The position numbers and the translations under genes were made by a program. A stretch of 64,000 bases of DNA from Achromobacter insolitus. Its GTDB lineage: Bacteria > Pseudomonadota > Gammaproteobacteria > Burkholderiales > Burkholderiaceae_B. The notes under the pieces are model-generated. The model did not search any database and was not told the DNA's origin. It worked only from the letters and a program-made list of their open reading frames with translations. Positions within the stretch are counted from its first letter, which is position 1; each line of letters starts with the position of its first letter. Below are positions 46,141-56,231 of this stretch, one piece after another. Where the stretch lies: contig NZ_NJIF01000012.1 of the NCBI RefSeq assembly GCF_002209555.1, positions 106,279-170,278 of the forward strand, written 5' to 3'.

Positions 46141-46205
46141 TCACAATGCGAAATGGCGGCCGCCGTATACGGGGATGCCGCCTTCGCGCCCACCAGGAGG
46201 ACGCC

Positions 46206-48869
46206 ATGGACACCCCGATAGAACCGAGCGATGCCGATCCGCAGGAAACCCAGGAATGGCTGGAAGCCATGCAGGCGGTGCTGGCCCACGAGGGCCGGCC
46301 ACGCACCCACTATTTGCTCGATCAGCTGATTGGCCAGGACCGCGCTGGCAACGGCGGCTATGCGGCGCCTAACTCCACGCCTTACGTCAATACCCTGAGC
46401 CCTGCGGAGCAGGGCGTGTTTCCGGGAGACATGGGCATCGAGCTGAGGCTGGATGCCTATTTGCGCTGGAACGCCATGGCCATGGTGTTGCGCGCAGGCA
46501 AGACCTCGGGCGTGGGCGGGCACATCGCGACCTATGCTTCGGCCACGACGCTGTACGAAACCGGTTATCGGCACTTCTTCCGCGCCGCCTCGCCGGACTT
46601 TGCGGGGGACATGCTCTACATCCAGGGCCATTCCGCGCCCGGCATCTATGCGCGCGCCTATCTCGAGGGCCGCATTTCCGAAGCCGAGCTGGACCGCTTC
46701 CGGCGCGAGACGGGCGGCGGCGGGCTGGCGTCCTATCCGCATCCGCGCACCATGCCCGGATTCTGGCAATTCCCCACGGTGTCGATGGGCCTGGGGCCGC
46801 TGATGGCGGCCTACCAGGCGCGCTACATGCGCTACCTGGAAGACCGCGAGCTGATCTCGGCGCAGGGCCGCAAGGTCTGGGGATTCCTGGGCGATGGCGA
46901 ACAGGACCAGCCCGAGACGCTGGCGGCGGTCGCCATGGCGGGCCGCGAAAAGCTGGACAATCTGATCTTCGTGGTGAACTGCAATCTGCAGCGCCTGGAC
47001 GGCCCGGTGCGCGGAAACGCCAAGATCATCCAGGAACTGGAAAGCGTGTACCGCGGCGCCGGCTGGAACGTCATCAAGGTGATCTGGGGCAGCGGCTGGG
47101 ATAGTTTGCTGGCCCAGGACCATGACGGCCGGCTGCGCCAGCGCATGATGCAATGCGTGGACGGCGAGTACCAGGTGTTCAAGGCGCGTGGCGGCGCCTA
47201 TGTGCGCGAACACTTCTTCGGCGCCGATCCGGTGCTGTTGGAACGCGTGGCGCACCTGAGCGACGCCGAGATCGGCGCGCTGAACCGGGGTGGGCATGAT
47301 CCGGCCAAGGTCTATGCCGCGTACGCTGCGGCGCTGGCCCATCGCGGACAGCCCACCGTCATCCTGGCCAAGACCGTCAAAGGCTATGGCATGGGCGCGG
47401 CGGGCGAGGCGGCCAATACCAACCACCAGCAGAAGAAGATGGCTGACCCGGCGGTGCGCGCGTTCCGCGACCGCTTTTCCATTCCGGTGCCGGATGAGCA
47501 GCTCGAAGAGATTCCGTACATCAAACCCGCGCCCGGCAGCGCCGAACACGCTTACTTCGATGCCGCGATCGCGCGCGCCGGCGGCCATCTGCCCCGGCGG
47601 CCGGCGGGTCCCGGCCCCTTGGCGACGCCAGCGCTGGAAGCGTTTGCCGCGCACCTGAAGGGCAGTGACGGCAGGGAGTTTTCGACCACCATGGCTTTTG
47701 TGCGGGTGCTGGCGCAATTGCTCAAGGACCCGGGCATCGGCCAGCGCGTGGTGCCCATCGTGCCCGACGAGTCGCGCACCTTCGGCATGGATGGCATGTT
47801 CCGGCAGGTGGGCATCTATTCGCACGTGGGACAGCTCTATACGCCGCAGGACGCCGACCAGCTCAGTGTGTACCGCGAAGACCGCCGGGGTCAGATCCTG
47901 CAGGAAGGCATCAACGAGTCGGGCGCGATGGCCTCATGGATTGCCGCGGCCACCGCCCACAGCACGCACGGCGTGACTACGATTCCGTTCTACATCTTCT
48001 ATTCGATGTTCGGTTTCCAGCGCGTGGGCGACCTGGCGTGGGCGGCAGGCGACATCCGCGCGCGCGGCTTCCTGCTGGGTGCGACGTCCGGGCGCACCAC
48101 GCTGGAAGGCGAGGGCTTGCAGCACGACGACGGCCACAGCCACGTGCTGGCCTCGGTCATTCCCTCGTGCGTGGCCTACGATCCGGCCTATGCCTACGAA
48201 ATCGCGGTGATCGTGCAGGACGGCATGCGCCGGATGTACCAGGAAGAAGAGGACGTCTTCTACTACCTGACGCTGATCAATGAGAAGACCGCGCATCCGC
48301 CGATGCCGGCAGGCGCCGAAGCGGGCATCTTGCGCGGCATGTACCGCCTGCGCGAAGGCGGGGACGGCACGCTGCGGGCGCAGCTGCTGGGCAGCGGCGC
48401 CATCCTGGGCGAAGCCCTGGCCGCCGCGGACCTGCTGCAGCAGGACTTCGGCGTGGCGGCCGACGTCTGGAGCGTGACCAGCTATTCGGAGATGGGCCGC
48501 GACGGCCAGGAGGCCGAGCGCTGGAACCGCCTGCATCCGCTGGAGGATCCGCGCCGCGGCTACGCGGAAACGGTCCTGGCCGGCAGTGCCGGTCCGGTGG
48601 TGGCCGCCACCGACTACATGAAGACGGTGCCCGAGCAGATACGTCCGTTCATGGCGGGCCGTCGCTATGTCACGCTGGGCACCGACGGCTTCGGCCGGTC
48701 CGACACGCGGGCAGCCCTGCGCGCCCATTTCGGCGTGGATCGTCACCATATTGCCTTGGCTGCCCTGAAGGCCCTGGCGGACGACGGCCTGGTTCCGCGC
48801 GAGCGCGCGGCCGAGGCTATTGCCCGCTACGGCATCGATCCGCAGGCCGTCTCGGCCGCCCTGCCGTAA
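46206..48869 (+). CDS. Homodimeric pyruvate/2-oxoacid dehydrogenase E1 (AceE/MdeB type)
   Basis: An 887-residue thiamine-diphosphate enzyme, the same length as E. coli AceE. The ThDP motif runs from GDGE (229-232) to NCN (258-260), and [20 protein letters not shown] and the transketolase C-domain follow. I take the ATG at 46206 after AGGAGG. It decarboxylates a 2-oxoacid and transfers the acyl group to an E2 lipoyl protein. No E2 or E3 gene follows, so it is a stand-alone extra E1; MdeB of Pseudomonas, a 2-oxobutyrate dehydrogenase of methionine breakdown, is a similar stand-alone case. The palindrome upstream suggests separate regulation. Confidence 0.88.
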   Translation: MDTPIEPSDADPQETQEWLEAMQAVLAHEGRPRTHYLLDQLIGQDRAGNGGYAAPNSTPYVNTLSPAEQGVFPGDMGIELRLDAYLRWNAMAMVLRAGKTSGVGGHIATYASATTLYETGYRHFFRAASPDFAGDMLYIQGHSAPGIYARAYLEGRISEAELDRFRRETGGGGLASYPHPRTMPGFWQFPTVSMGLGPLMAAYQARYMRYLEDRELISAQGRKVWGFLGDGEQDQPETLAAVAMAGREKLDNLIFVVNCNLQRLDGPVRGNAKIIQELESVYRGAGWNVIKVIWGSGWDSLLAQDHDGRLRQRMMQCVDGEYQVFKARGGAYVREHFFGADPVLLERVAHLSDAEIGALNRGGHDPAKVYAAYAAALAHRGQPTVILAKTVKGYGMGAAGEAANTNHQQKKMADPAVRAFRDRFSIPVPDEQLEEIPYIKPAPGSAEHAYFDAAIARAGGHLPRRPAGPGPLATPALEAFAAHLKGSDGREFSTTMAFVRVLAQLLKDPGIGQRVVPIVPDESRTFGMDGMFRQVGIYSHVGQLYTPQDADQLSVYREDRRGQILQEGINESGAMASWIAAATAHSTHGVTTIPFYIFYSMFGFQRVGDLAWAAGDIRARGFLLGATSGRTTLEGEGLQHDDGHSHVLASVIPSCVAYDPAYAYEIAVIVQDGMRRMYQEEEDVFYYLTLINEKTAHPPMPAGAEAGILRGMYRLREGGDGTLRAQLLGSGAILGEALAAADLLQQDFGVAADVWSVTSYSEMGRDGQEAERWNRLHPLEDPRRGYAETVLAGSAGPVVAATDYMKTVPEQIRPFMAGRRYVTLGTDGFGRSDTRAALRAHFGVDRHHIALAALKALADDGLVPRERAAEAIARYGIDPQAVSAALP

Positions 48870-48871
48870 GG

Positions 48872-49495
48872 CTAGACGCGCCGCGCCAGCAAGGCCCAGA
48901 CCCCGGCGGCAGACAGCAGTGCGCCGCCGCCCAGGTTGAAGCCGCGCTGGGCGCGGGGCGAGGCCAGCAGGCGGCGGGCCGAGCCCGCGAATACGGCGTA
49001 GGCCGTGGCGTTGAGGCCGGCGCAGGCGACGAAGGTGCCCGACAGGATCCAGAGCTGGCGGGTCACGTCGCCGGCCGGGTCGATGAACTGGGGCAGGAAG
49101 GCAACGAAGAAAATGATGCCCTTGGGGTTGAGCGCGGTCACCAGGTAGGTGTTGGCGAACAGCTTCCAGCGCGAACCGGACGCGGCGGTGGCGGGCAAGG
49201 CCGCAGGCGAGACGCCAGCGCGCAGCAGCTTGAAGCCCAGGTACAGGAGATACAGGCCACCCGCCGTCTTGACCACGGTGAACCAGAATGCCGACGCGGC
49301 CAGCAGCGCACCCAGGCCCAGCAACGACAGCACCAGGGCAGTGGAATCGCCCAGCGCCACCGCCAGCACCAGCGGCAGCCGCGCGCGCCTGCCATGCGCG
49401 ATGGAATAGCTGATGACCGTGAGTATCGTGGGGCCGGGCAGCATCACGAGGACAGCGGACGCGCCCAGGAAGGCCAGCCAGGTTTCAAGCGACAT
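48872..49495 (-). CDS. LysE/RhtB-family amino acid exporter
   Basis: A 207-residue inner-membrane exporter with about six helices and the family start [20 protein letters not shown] leading into [20 protein letters not shown], then [23 protein letters not shown] at 49495. It exports an amino acid or derivative. Convergent with the E1 gene (two bases between stops) and divergent from glutathione reductase. Confidence 0.9.
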   Translation of the reverse strand: MSLETWLAFLGASAVLVMLPGPTILTVISYSIAHGRRARLPLVLAVALGDSTALVLSLLGLGALLAASAFWFTVVKTAGGLYLLYLGFKLLRAGVSPAALPATAASGSRWKLFANTYLVTALNPKGIIFFVAFLPQFIDPAGDVTRQLWILSGTFVACAGLNATAYAVFAGSARRLLASPRAQRGFNLGGGALLSAAGVWALLARRV

Positions 49496-49666
49496 GGGAT
49501 CTGCTCCAGGGAGAGGGCCGGGCATTGCAGCCAGCTTGCGGGCCACTGTAAAGCAATCGCGGCCGCCTGCAAACAGCGGCCGGACGGATGCTTGTGCCGG
49601 GTAGTGTTAAATACGGTTTTCCCGGACAGTGAACGCGGGCCCGCAAGGGGACGCGAAGGAAACATC

Positions 49667-51025
49667 ATGGCATTTGATTTTGATCTGTTTGTGATCGGCG
49701 CGGGTTCCGGCGGCGTGCGCGCGGCGCGTTTCGCGGCGGGCTTCGGTGCGCGCGTGGCGGTGGCGGAAAGCCGCTATCTGGGCGGCACTTGCGTCAACGT
49801 GGGCTGCGTGCCCAAGAAGTTGCTGGTCTACGGCGCGCACTACAGCGAAGACTTCGAGCAGGCGCGAGGCTTCGGCTGGAACGCGGGCGAACCCAGCTTT
49901 GACTGGCCCACGCTGATCGCGAACAAGAATCGGGAGATCGAGCGTCTTAACGGCATTTACCGCAATTTGCTGGTCAATAGCGGCGTAACCCTGTTGGAGG
50001 GCCACGCCCGCATCCTGGATCCCCATAAGGTCGAGGTCAATGGTAAGGCCTACAGCGCCGCCAACATCCTGGTGGCTACGGGCGGCTGGCCGCAGGTGCC
50101 CGATATTCCGGGCAAGGAACACGCCATTACGTCCAACGAGGCCTTTTTCCTGAAGCAGCTGCCGCGCCGCGTGCTGGTGGTGGGCGGAGGCTATATCGCG
50201 GTCGAATTCGCCTCCATTTTCAACGGCATGGGCGCCCAGACCACGCAGGTCTACCGCGGCCCGCTGTTCCTGCGCGGTTTCGACCAGGGCGTGCGCGAGC
50301 ATCTGCGCGACGAGCTGACGAAGAAAGGCATCGATCTGCGTTTCAACTCGGAAGTGACGCGCATCGACAAGCAGGCGGACGGCACGCTCGCCGCGACCCT
50401 GAAGGACGGCGCCGTGATCCAGGCCGACTGCGTCTTCTACGCCACCGGCCGCCGGCCCATGCTGGACAACCTGGGCCTGGAGAACACCGCGGTCAAGCTG
50501 GGCAAGGACGGCTTCATTGAGGTGGATGACGAATACCGCACGGCCGAACCCTCCATCCTGGCCATCGGCGACGTGATCGGCCGGGTGCCGCTGACGCCGG
50601 TTGCGCTGGCCGAAGGCATGGCGGTGGCGCGGCGCCTGTTCCGCCCCGAGGAATACCGCAAGGTCGACTACCAGTTGATTCCGACCGCGGTGTTCAGCCT
50701 GCCCAACATCGGGACGGTGGGCATGACCACCGAAGAAGCGCGGGCGGCCGGCCACGAGGTCAAACTCTACGAAAGCCGCTTCCGGCCCATGAAGCTGACC
50801 TTGACGGAGTCGCAGGAAAGGACGCTGATGAAGCTGATCGTCGACGCCAAGACCGACCGCGTGCTGGGTGTGCACATGGTAGGCCCGGACGCCGGGGAGA
50901 TCGTGCAAGGGATCGCGATCGCCCTGAAGGCCGGCGCGACCAAGCAGGTGTTCGACGAGACGATTGGCATCCATCCCACGGCCGCCGAAGAGTTCGTGAC
51001 CCTGCGCACGCCGGTTGCGCAGTAA
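49667..51025 (+). CDS. gor: Glutathione-disulfide reductase
   Basis: A 452-residue FAD disulphide oxidoreductase: FAD motif [13 protein letters not shown], redox-active pair Cys42/Cys47 in [16 protein letters not shown](P) motif [20 protein letters not shown], and the C-terminal [11 protein letters not shown] with the catalytic His-Glu. The Arg-rich pattern after the NADP loop ([12 protein letters not shown]) fits the NADPH-specific glutathione reductases of proteobacteria. ATG at 49667 with GAAGGA upstream. It supplies reduced glutathione, in keeping with the GST elsewhere. A lipoamide dehydrogenase serving the nearby E1 is less likely, as the N-terminal and NADP patterns are of Gor type. 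Confidence 0.92.
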   Translation: MAFDFDLFVIGAGSGGVRAARFAAGFGARVAVAESRYLGGTCVNVGCVPKKLLVYGAHYSEDFEQARGFGWNAGEPSFDWPTLIANKNREIERLNGIYRNLLVNSGVTLLEGHARILDPHKVEVNGKAYSAANILVATGGWPQVPDIPGKEHAITSNEAFFLKQLPRRVLVVGGGYIAVEFASIFNGMGAQTTQVYRGPLFLRGFDQGVREHLRDELTKKGIDLRFNSEVTRIDKQADGTLAATLKDGAVIQADCVFYATGRRPMLDNLGLENTAVKLGKDGFIEVDDEYRTAEPSILAIGDVIGRVPLTPVALAEGMAVARRLFRPEEYRKVDYQLIPTAVFSLPNIGTVGMTTEEARAAGHEVKLYESRFRPMKLTLTESQERTLMKLIVDAKTDRVLGVHMVGPDAGEIVQGIAIALKAGATKQVFDETIGIHPTAAEEFVTLRTPVAQ

Positions 51026-51037
51026 GCCCCGGCGCCG

Positions 51038-51853
51038 CTACAGGCGTTCGATCATGGCGCGCGCGGCCATGGGCGCGAGTTCCTTCGCGCCGTTGATGAA
51101 GAAGGCGTAAACCTCCCCCGGCCGCGCCTTTTTCGCTGGAGCCCCCGCCAGCGGGAGGTCATCCGGATGGCTTCCGCGCGCCCAGGCGCGCAAGCGGTCC
51201 GCCCAGGCGTCCAGCGCCTTGGGCGCATAGCCGGCCTTGTAGGCGGTACTGGCTCGCATCAGGCGCGCATATACGAAATCGGCGGTGCGGACGGCGATGG
51301 ACGGGTAGTCCTCGCTGTCCGTGTAGACCGTGGCGGCGCCGTGGCGCCGGGCCAGTTCCAGGTATTCCTCGCAGGCAAAGCTCGCATGGCGCACGTCCAG
51401 TACGTGGCGCAGCGGCAGGCCGTCCACCCGATCCGGGAGCAAGTCCAGGAAGGCGCCGAAGTCGTCAGCGTCGAAAACCTTGGTGGGCGCGAACTGCCAG
51501 ACGATGGGGCCCAGCTTGGGGCCGAGTTCGGCAATGCCGCTGTGTACGAAACGCTCGATCGAGTCCTTGGCGCCGGCCAGCTCGCGGCGGTTGGTCGCAT
51601 AGCGCGAAGCCTTCAGCGAGAACACGAAGCCCTCGGGCGTTTCATCGCGCCATTTGGCAAACGTGGCCGGTTTCTGGGTGCTGTAGTAGGTGCCGTTGAT
51701 CTCGATGGCGGTGAGCTGGCGGCTGGCGTACTCCAGCTCGCGCGCGTGCGGCAGGTTTTCGGGGTAGAAAGCGCCGCGCCAGGGGGCGTAGGTCCAGCCC
51801 CCTATGCCTACGCGGATGGCGCCGTCTTTCGGATGAGGATGAGCTTGGGGCAT
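51038..51853 (-). CDS. DUF72 (YecE-like) protein
   Basis: A 271-residue single-domain beta/alpha-barrel protein of the DUF72 family: IRVGIGGWTYAPWRGAFYP at the start, LTAIEINGTYYSTQKPATFA, FVFSLKASRYATNRREL and GPIVWQFAPTKVFD. The family is widespread but has no settled function. Convergent with gor (12 bases between stops). It is divergent from a LysE exporter with a palindrome between them. Confidence 0.88.
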   Translation of the reverse strand: MPQAHPHPKDGAIRVGIGGWTYAPWRGAFYPENLPHARELEYASRQLTAIEINGTYYSTQKPATFAKWRDETPEGFVFSLKASRYATNRRELAGAKDSIERFVHSGIAELGPKLGPIVWQFAPTKVFDADDFGAFLDLLPDRVDGLPLRHVLDVRHASFACEEYLELARRHGAATVYTDSEDYPSIAVRTADFVYARLMRASTAYKAGYAPKALDAWADRLRAWARGSHPDDLPLAGAPAKKARPGEVYAFFINGAKELAPMAARAMIERL

Positions 51854-51961
51854 GTCCGGGCTCTCCAGGCTGAGGAACCGGACAACTGTATCGCCGGCGC
51901 CACTCGTACGCCAAGCCCGTCCGGGAAAATTCCCTGTTCCGATACAGTTTTGCGCTAAGGT

Positions 51962-51979
51962 GTGGATTCACGAATCCAC
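51962..51979. promoter_or_regulatory. Palindrome upstream of the LysE gene
   Basis: GTGGATTC-AC-GAATCCAC, a perfect 8-base inverted repeat 29 bases before the LysE ATG. It could be an operator or a small hairpin in the mRNA leader. Confidence 0.4.
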
Positions 51980-52007
51980 GATCCGCGCGTCCTCGCGCCG
52001 GCCCATC

Positions 52008-52640
52008 ATGCCCGACTTTACCCATCTGATGACGTTCGCCCTGGTTGCCCTGGGCATGGTGCTCACCCCCGGGCCCAATATGATCTACCTGGTCTCCCGT
52101 TCCATCTCGCAAGGCGCGCAGGCCGGCCTGATTTCGCTTGGGGGCGTGGCGGTCGGCTTCGTTTTCTATGTGCTCTGCGCGGCGTTCGGCATCACGGCGC
52201 TGCTGATGGCGGTGCCTTACGCCTATGACGTGCTGCGCATCGGCGGCGCGTTGTACCTGCTGTACATGGCCTGGCAGGCGCTGCGCCCGGGCGGGCGGTC
52301 GCCGTTCCAGGTGCGCGACCTGCCCAAGAGCAGCCCGCGCACGTTGTTCACAATGGGCTTGGTGACCAACCTGCTCAATCCCAAGATTGCGATCATGTAC
52401 GTGTCGCTGCTGCCCCAGTTCATCCAGCCGGAGCGTGGCAGCGTGCTGACGCAGTCGCTGGCGCTGGGCATGACCCAGGTGGCGATCAGCCTGACGGTCA
52501 ATGCGCTGATCGCCATCATGGCGGGATCCATCGCCGGTTTCCTGGCGGGCCGCCCCGTGTGGATGGTGGTGCAGCGTTGGCTGATGGGGACGGTGCTGGC
52601 CGGGTTGGCGGTGCGCATGCTGATGGATAGCCGCCGCTGA
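52008..52640 (+). CDS. LysE/RhtB-family amino acid exporter
   Basis: A 210-residue six-helix exporter (FTHLMTFALVALGMVLTPGP, then NMIYLVSRSISQGAQAG, LVTNLLNPKIAIMYVSLLPQ). The ATG at 52008 gives the normal family start. Coupled to the next small gene by a TGATG overlap. It is not closely similar to the other LysE gene at 48872, so the two probably differ in substrate. Confidence 0.9.
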   Translation: MPDFTHLMTFALVALGMVLTPGPNMIYLVSRSISQGAQAGLISLGGVAVGFVFYVLCAAFGITALLMAVPYAYDVLRIGGALYLLYMAWQALRPGGRSPFQVRDLPKSSPRTLFTMGLVTNLLNPKIAIMYVSLLPQFIQPERGSVLTQSLALGMTQVAISLTVNALIAIMAGSIAGFLAGRPVWMVVQRWLMGTVLAGLAVRMLMDSRR

Positions 52641-52936
52641 TGCAGACCGAGGACGGTTTCTTCGCTTCATTGGGCAGCATGCTCGGAGAGGCGCTGCGCA
52701 GCGTCGTGGCCGGGCTCAAGTGGTTGCTGGGCGGACTGGGCAAGGCGTTCGGGGATTTCTATTCGGGCCTGGCCGGCGCGATGGGCATGAACCCGTCGAT
52801 ATTCAATTTCATCCTGTTGGCGCTGGGGCTGATGTGCCTGTGGGCCGCGGTCAAGGCGCTGCTGCGTCGTTCAATCATCGGCTTCCTGTTCTGGCTGGTC
52901 GTGGCCCTTTTGCTGTTGGGCGGACTGGGCGCCTAG
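52640..52936 (+). CDS. Small membrane protein of unknown function
   Basis: A 98-residue protein: an amphipathic N-terminal half (FASLGSMLGEALRSVVAGLK) followed by two hydrophobic helices (about 53-72 and 78-96). Its ATG overlaps the LysE stop (TGATG), so it is translated with the exporter and may assist it. No family recognised. The last 66 bases overlap the opposite LysR gene. The frame and start look natural, but being short it is less certain than its neighbours. Confidence 0.6.
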   Translation: MQTEDGFFASLGSMLGEALRSVVAGLKWLLGGLGKAFGDFYSGLAGAMGMNPSIFNFILLALGLMCLWAAVKALLRRSIIGFLFWLVVALLLLGGLGA

Positions 52937-53872
52937 CGCTTCTTCCAGCGCTTCCCGCAAGTGGGTGACGCGGGCATTCGTGGGTCCCTTCCGGGTGATC
53001 AAGGCCACCACGCTCGAAGGCGGCTCGGGTTGCACGCGTATCTGCCTGACCATGCCCGCCGGGACCACGTTGCGGCGGATGAGCGCCATGTCCGGCACGA
53101 TGCCGATGCCCAGGCCGCTGGCGACGAACTGAACGCCGGTCGTAGGGTTGGTGGATTCCACCACGGGCAGCGGCGCGGGCAGGCCGGCGTGGGTGAAGCA
53201 GTCTTCTATCAGCTTGCGTCCCATGGATCCTTCGGCTGGCATGACCCAACGTTCCCGTGCCAGGCTGGCCCAGTCCACGCGCCGCGCGCGGACCAGCGGG
53301 TGAGCCGCCGCCGCGATCACCGCGAACTGCACTTCAAACAGCTTGATGTACTGAAAGGCGGCCGCCTCGGATTCCAGCATCTGCAGCGGAAAGGTGGAGA
53401 TCAGCGCGTCGATTTCCCCTAGTTCCAGGGCGTGGAGGAGTGCAGGCACCCGTTCCTCCAGCAATTGCACGCGCATCGGCCTTGCATGGTTCACCAGCTT
53501 TTCGACCACGCCGCCCAGGTAGGTTTGCGCGACGAAAGGAGGCGCGCCGATCCGGATCTTCGCCGCGTACCGATCGGCGGTCTGCGCGTCGGCGCGAAGG
53601 TGGCCCAGTTCTTGGAGCAGGAGGGCGGCGCCGCGCAGCACCACCTCGCCTTGCGAAGTCGGCTTCAAGCCGCGCGCCGTGCGCAGGAACAAGACAAAGC
53701 CGAACGCATTTTCGATTTCCGTCAGCGCCTTGCTCAGCGCGGGCTGCGTCAGGTTTAGCGCCTGGCTTGCGGCCCGCAGGCTGCCCGTGGCCTGAACTAC
53801 TTGCAGCATGCGGAGATGGCGAAAGCGCAGCTTGGATATGAGGTGGTCGGGTTCCATCGGGTCGCTGGACAT
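52871..53872 (-). CDS. LysR-family regulator of the CoA-dependent catabolic cluster
   Basis: A 333-residue LysR regulator with HTH (LRMLQVVQATGSLRAASQAL, NLTQPALSKALTEIENAFGF) and an effector domain (IRIGAPPFVAQTYLGGVVEK, GIGIVPDMALIRR). It resembles the PcaQ/GalR-like subgroup starting with ISKLRFRHL. Divergent from the Bug receptor that opens the catabolic operon at 53960, so very probably its activator. The last about 22 codons (Gln/Glu-rich) overlap the opposite small gene; the true C-terminus might be shorter in relatives. Confidence 0.87.
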   Translation of the reverse strand: MSSDPMEPDHLISKLRFRHLRMLQVVQATGSLRAASQALNLTQPALSKALTEIENAFGFVLFLRTARGLKPTSQGEVVLRGAALLLQELGHLRADAQTADRYAAKIRIGAPPFVAQTYLGGVVEKLVNHARPMRVQLLEERVPALLHALELGEIDALISTFPLQMLESEAAAFQYIKLFEVQFAVIAAAAHPLVRARRVDWASLARERWVMPAEGSMGRKLIEDCFTHAGLPAPLPVVESTNPTTGVQFVASGLGIGIVPDMALIRRNVVPAGMVRQIRVQPEPPSSVVALITRKGPTNARVTHLREALEEALGAQSAQQQKGHDQPEQEADD

Positions 53873-53890
53873 AAAACTTTAAGTTATCGC

Positions 53891-53904
53891 TATATCAAAA
53901 TATA
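53891..53904. promoter_or_regulatory. AT-rich LysR-type site upstream of the Bug operon
   Basis: TATAT-CAAA-ATATA, a perfect palindrome within a T-N11-A frame, 55 bases upstream of the Bug start and 18 bases from the LysR start. Typical place for a LysR operator. Confidence 0.45.
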
Positions 53905-53959
53905 TCAATTTTTCTATTAGCTGCGATCACTTATCCTGCCCGCATTACAAGGAGACAAC

Positions 53960-54937
53960 ATGCAACGCCGCACTTTCTGCCTGGGCGCCCTTGGCGCCGG
54001 CATGATGTTCCGTTCCATGGTGAACGCCGCCGAGATCTATCCGTCGCGCGCCGTGCGCGTGGTCGTGCCTTACGCCGCAGGCGGCGGACCCGACATCATG
54101 GTGCGGCAGTTCGGCCCGGTGCTCAGTACCAGGATGGGCCAGCCCATCGTGGTGGAAAACAAGGTCGGCGCGGGCGGCGTGCTCGCTGCGCAGTACGTGG
54201 CCCAGGCGGCAGCCGACGGCTATACCGTGCTGCTGGGCTCCAATTCGCACCTGATCCAGAAGGCCCTGCAGCCCAACCTGATGTTCGATCCGGAGAACGA
54301 CTTTCTCCCGGTGACTGTCATCGGCGCTTCGCCTAGCGTCCTGGTTGTCCCGGCCAAGTCACCCTACCGGACGGCACAGGATCTCATCGCGGCATTGAAG
54401 GCGCGTCCGGGCAAGATGAATTACGCCTCCGGCGGGATCGGTTCGGCAGCGCATCTGGGCGGGGCGACCTTCGTCACGCTGCTCGGGGCGGAGGCGACGC
54501 ACGTGCCGTTCAAAGGGTCGGTGGAGATCCCGACCTCGCTGCTGCGCGGTGATACGGATTTCGCTTTTACGATTGCCGGGACCGCCGTTCCGCAGGTGCA
54601 AGGCGGCCGGCTGCGCGCGTTGGCCGTCACCAGCCGCGAACCTTTGGCGGAGCTTGCCGGCGTTCCCACGCTGCGCGAGATCCTGGGCAGCGATCTGGCG
54701 GTTCAGGAATTCTGGTTCGGCTTCTGGCTGCCGCGCAAATCGAGCGCCGAGGTGGTCGACAAGCTCTATGGCGCGACCACGGCGTCGCTCAAGGACCCGG
54801 GCGTCAAGAGCAGCTTTGGTGCGGCTGGCGTCAGCGTGATCCAGAGCGACAGTCCGGAGGCCGCGGCGGCGTTCGTGCGCAGCGAGGCCCGCAAGTGGGC
54901 TGAAATCATCAAACTGACCGGCATCACTGCCGGCTGA
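53960..54937 (+). CDS. Bug-type solute-binding protein with Tat-like signal
   Basis: A 325-residue receptor whose signal peptide starts with a twin-arginine motif (QRRTFCLGALGAG). Bug features: VRVVVPYAAGGGPDIMVRQF, VENKVGAGGVLAAQYV, GGIGSAAHLGGATF, HVPFKGSVEIPTSLL. First gene of the operon with CoA-transferase, SDR, thiolase and hydratase genes, so its ligand is likely the acid that this operon degrades. Fifteen bases separate it from the next gene, and AAGGAGAC precedes its own ATG. Confidence 0.9.
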   Translation: MQRRTFCLGALGAGMMFRSMVNAAEIYPSRAVRVVVPYAAGGGPDIMVRQFGPVLSTRMGQPIVVENKVGAGGVLAAQYVAQAAADGYTVLLGSNSHLIQKALQPNLMFDPENDFLPVTVIGASPSVLVVPAKSPYRTAQDLIAALKARPGKMNYASGGIGSAAHLGGATFVTLLGAEATHVPFKGSVEIPTSLLRGDTDFAFTIAGTAVPQVQGGRLRALAVTSREPLAELAGVPTLREILGSDLAVQEFWFGFWLPRKSSAEVVDKLYGATTASLKDPGVKSSFGAAGVSVIQSDSPEAAAAFVRSEARKWAEIIKLTGITAG

Positions 54938-54951
54938 CCCGCAGGAAATCT

Positions 54952-56208
54952 ATGGCCAAGCCTCTCGAAGGCGTACGCGTGCTCGACCTGTCGCACGTGA
55001 TCGCCGGTCCTCTCGCTTCGTTCTATCTCGCCCAGCTGGGCGCCGAAGTTATCAAGGTCGAACCGCCCCTGGCGGGCGAAGTCCTGCGTTCGATGAAAAA
55101 TGGCGTCGATACCGACACGCCCACCGGATTCTCGGCCATCAACGCCGGCAAGCAATCGTTGGCGCTGGACATCCGGACCCGGCAAGGCGCGGATCTGCTT
55201 CGCTCGCTGGCCGCCTCGGCCGATGTGTTCATCGAAAACTTCAGGCCCGGCGTGGTGGCCCGCTATGGCTTGGACTATGCGTCGATTAAGGCGGTCAAGC
55301 CCGACATCGTGTATTGCTCCATCTCGGGCTTTGGCCAACAAGGGGCATGGTCGCAGCGCGGCGCCTACGATCATGTGGTCCAGGCGATGACTGGCATGAT
55401 GATGATGTCGGGCGAGGGCGATGACGCGCCTCCGCTGAAAGTGGGTTTTCCCGTGATTGACGTGGCCGTGGGCATGCTGGGAGCGCTGTCCATCGTGTCG
55501 GCGTTGCACCGCAGACTGCGCGAGGGCGCGGGGCAATACATCGACGCGTCCATGGTTCAGGCCTCGCTGGCGCTGATGTACACCAATACTTGCGCCTACC
55601 TGAGCGACGGCACGCCGACGCGCCGCGTGGGCAACCGCGGCTACACCGGCAGTCCCGCCGCCGACACCTATCGCTGTGCGGACGGCTGGCTGGCGGTAGC
55701 GGCGAACACGCCGGACCAGTTCCGCAAGCTGACGGCCGCCATCGGTGTCGAGTCGCTGTGCAGCGACGCCCGGGCGCTGGATCTCGATGCCTTTAACCTG
55801 CCCAACGGATTCGTGGTGCCGAATGATCGCGAGTACGTCGTGCAACAGCTGAGAACCGCTTTTTCGACCCGTAGCGCGATGCAACTCGAGGAGCTGCTGA
55901 GCCAGGCCCGCGTGCCCGCGGCCAAAGTCCGAAAGCTCGAGGAATTCCTGGACGAGGCGGACGCCACGGGTTGCGTGAACTTGCCCGACCATCGCTTCCG
56001 GCAGGGCGGGCGCGAACTGCGCACGCATGGTCTGGGCTTTGCCTTCGAACAGGACGGTGGCCCAACCCAGGCCGGCGCGCCCGCGCTGGGGGAGAGCACG
56101 CGCGCGGTGCTCAAACGCGTGGGCCTGGACGACGCGGCGATTGCCGAACTCGAGCGTGCCGGGGTCTTGCGCACCCAGGCCGACGCGGTCCTGCCCCTGA
56201 TACCCTGA
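54952..56208 (+). CDS. CaiB/BaiF-family (class III) CoA-transferase
   Basis: A 418-residue class III CoA-transferase. The family opening EGVRVLDLSHVIAGPLASF, the DIRTRQGADLL strand, ENFRPGVVARYGLDYA and the probable catalytic Asp170 in GFPVIDVAVG are intact. It would move CoA from a donor thioester (for example succinyl-CoA or acetyl-CoA) to the imported acid, the first step of the pathway. Direct neighbour of the Bug gene and the SDR gene. Confidence 0.92.
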   Translation: MAKPLEGVRVLDLSHVIAGPLASFYLAQLGAEVIKVEPPLAGEVLRSMKNGVDTDTPTGFSAINAGKQSLALDIRTRQGADLLRSLAASADVFIENFRPGVVARYGLDYASIKAVKPDIVYCSISGFGQQGAWSQRGAYDHVVQAMTGMMMMSGEGDDAPPLKVGFPVIDVAVGMLGALSIVSALHRRLREGAGQYIDASMVQASLALMYTNTCAYLSDGTPTRRVGNRGYTGSPAADTYRCADGWLAVAANTPDQFRKLTAAIGVESLCSDARALDLDAFNLPNGFVVPNDREYVVQQLRTAFSTRSAMQLEELLSQARVPAAKVRKLEEFLDEADATGCVNLPDHRFRQGGRELRTHGLGFAFEQDGGPTQAGAPALGESTRAVLKRVGLDDAAIAELERAGVLRTQADAVLPLIP

Positions 56209-56231
56209 ACAACCCTATATCCGGAGATTCT

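Noticed and set aside
46206..51025. E1 gene and the downstream FAD oxidoreductase as parts of one dehydrogenase complex
   Set aside because: They are separated by a gene on the other strand, no E2 is present, and the oxidoreductase has glutathione reductase-type features rather than those of lipoamide dehydrogenase.
12761..54937. Complete TctABC transport systems
   Set aside because: Four Bug (TctC-like) receptors are present, but none has TctA or TctB genes next to it, so only orphan receptors are annotated.
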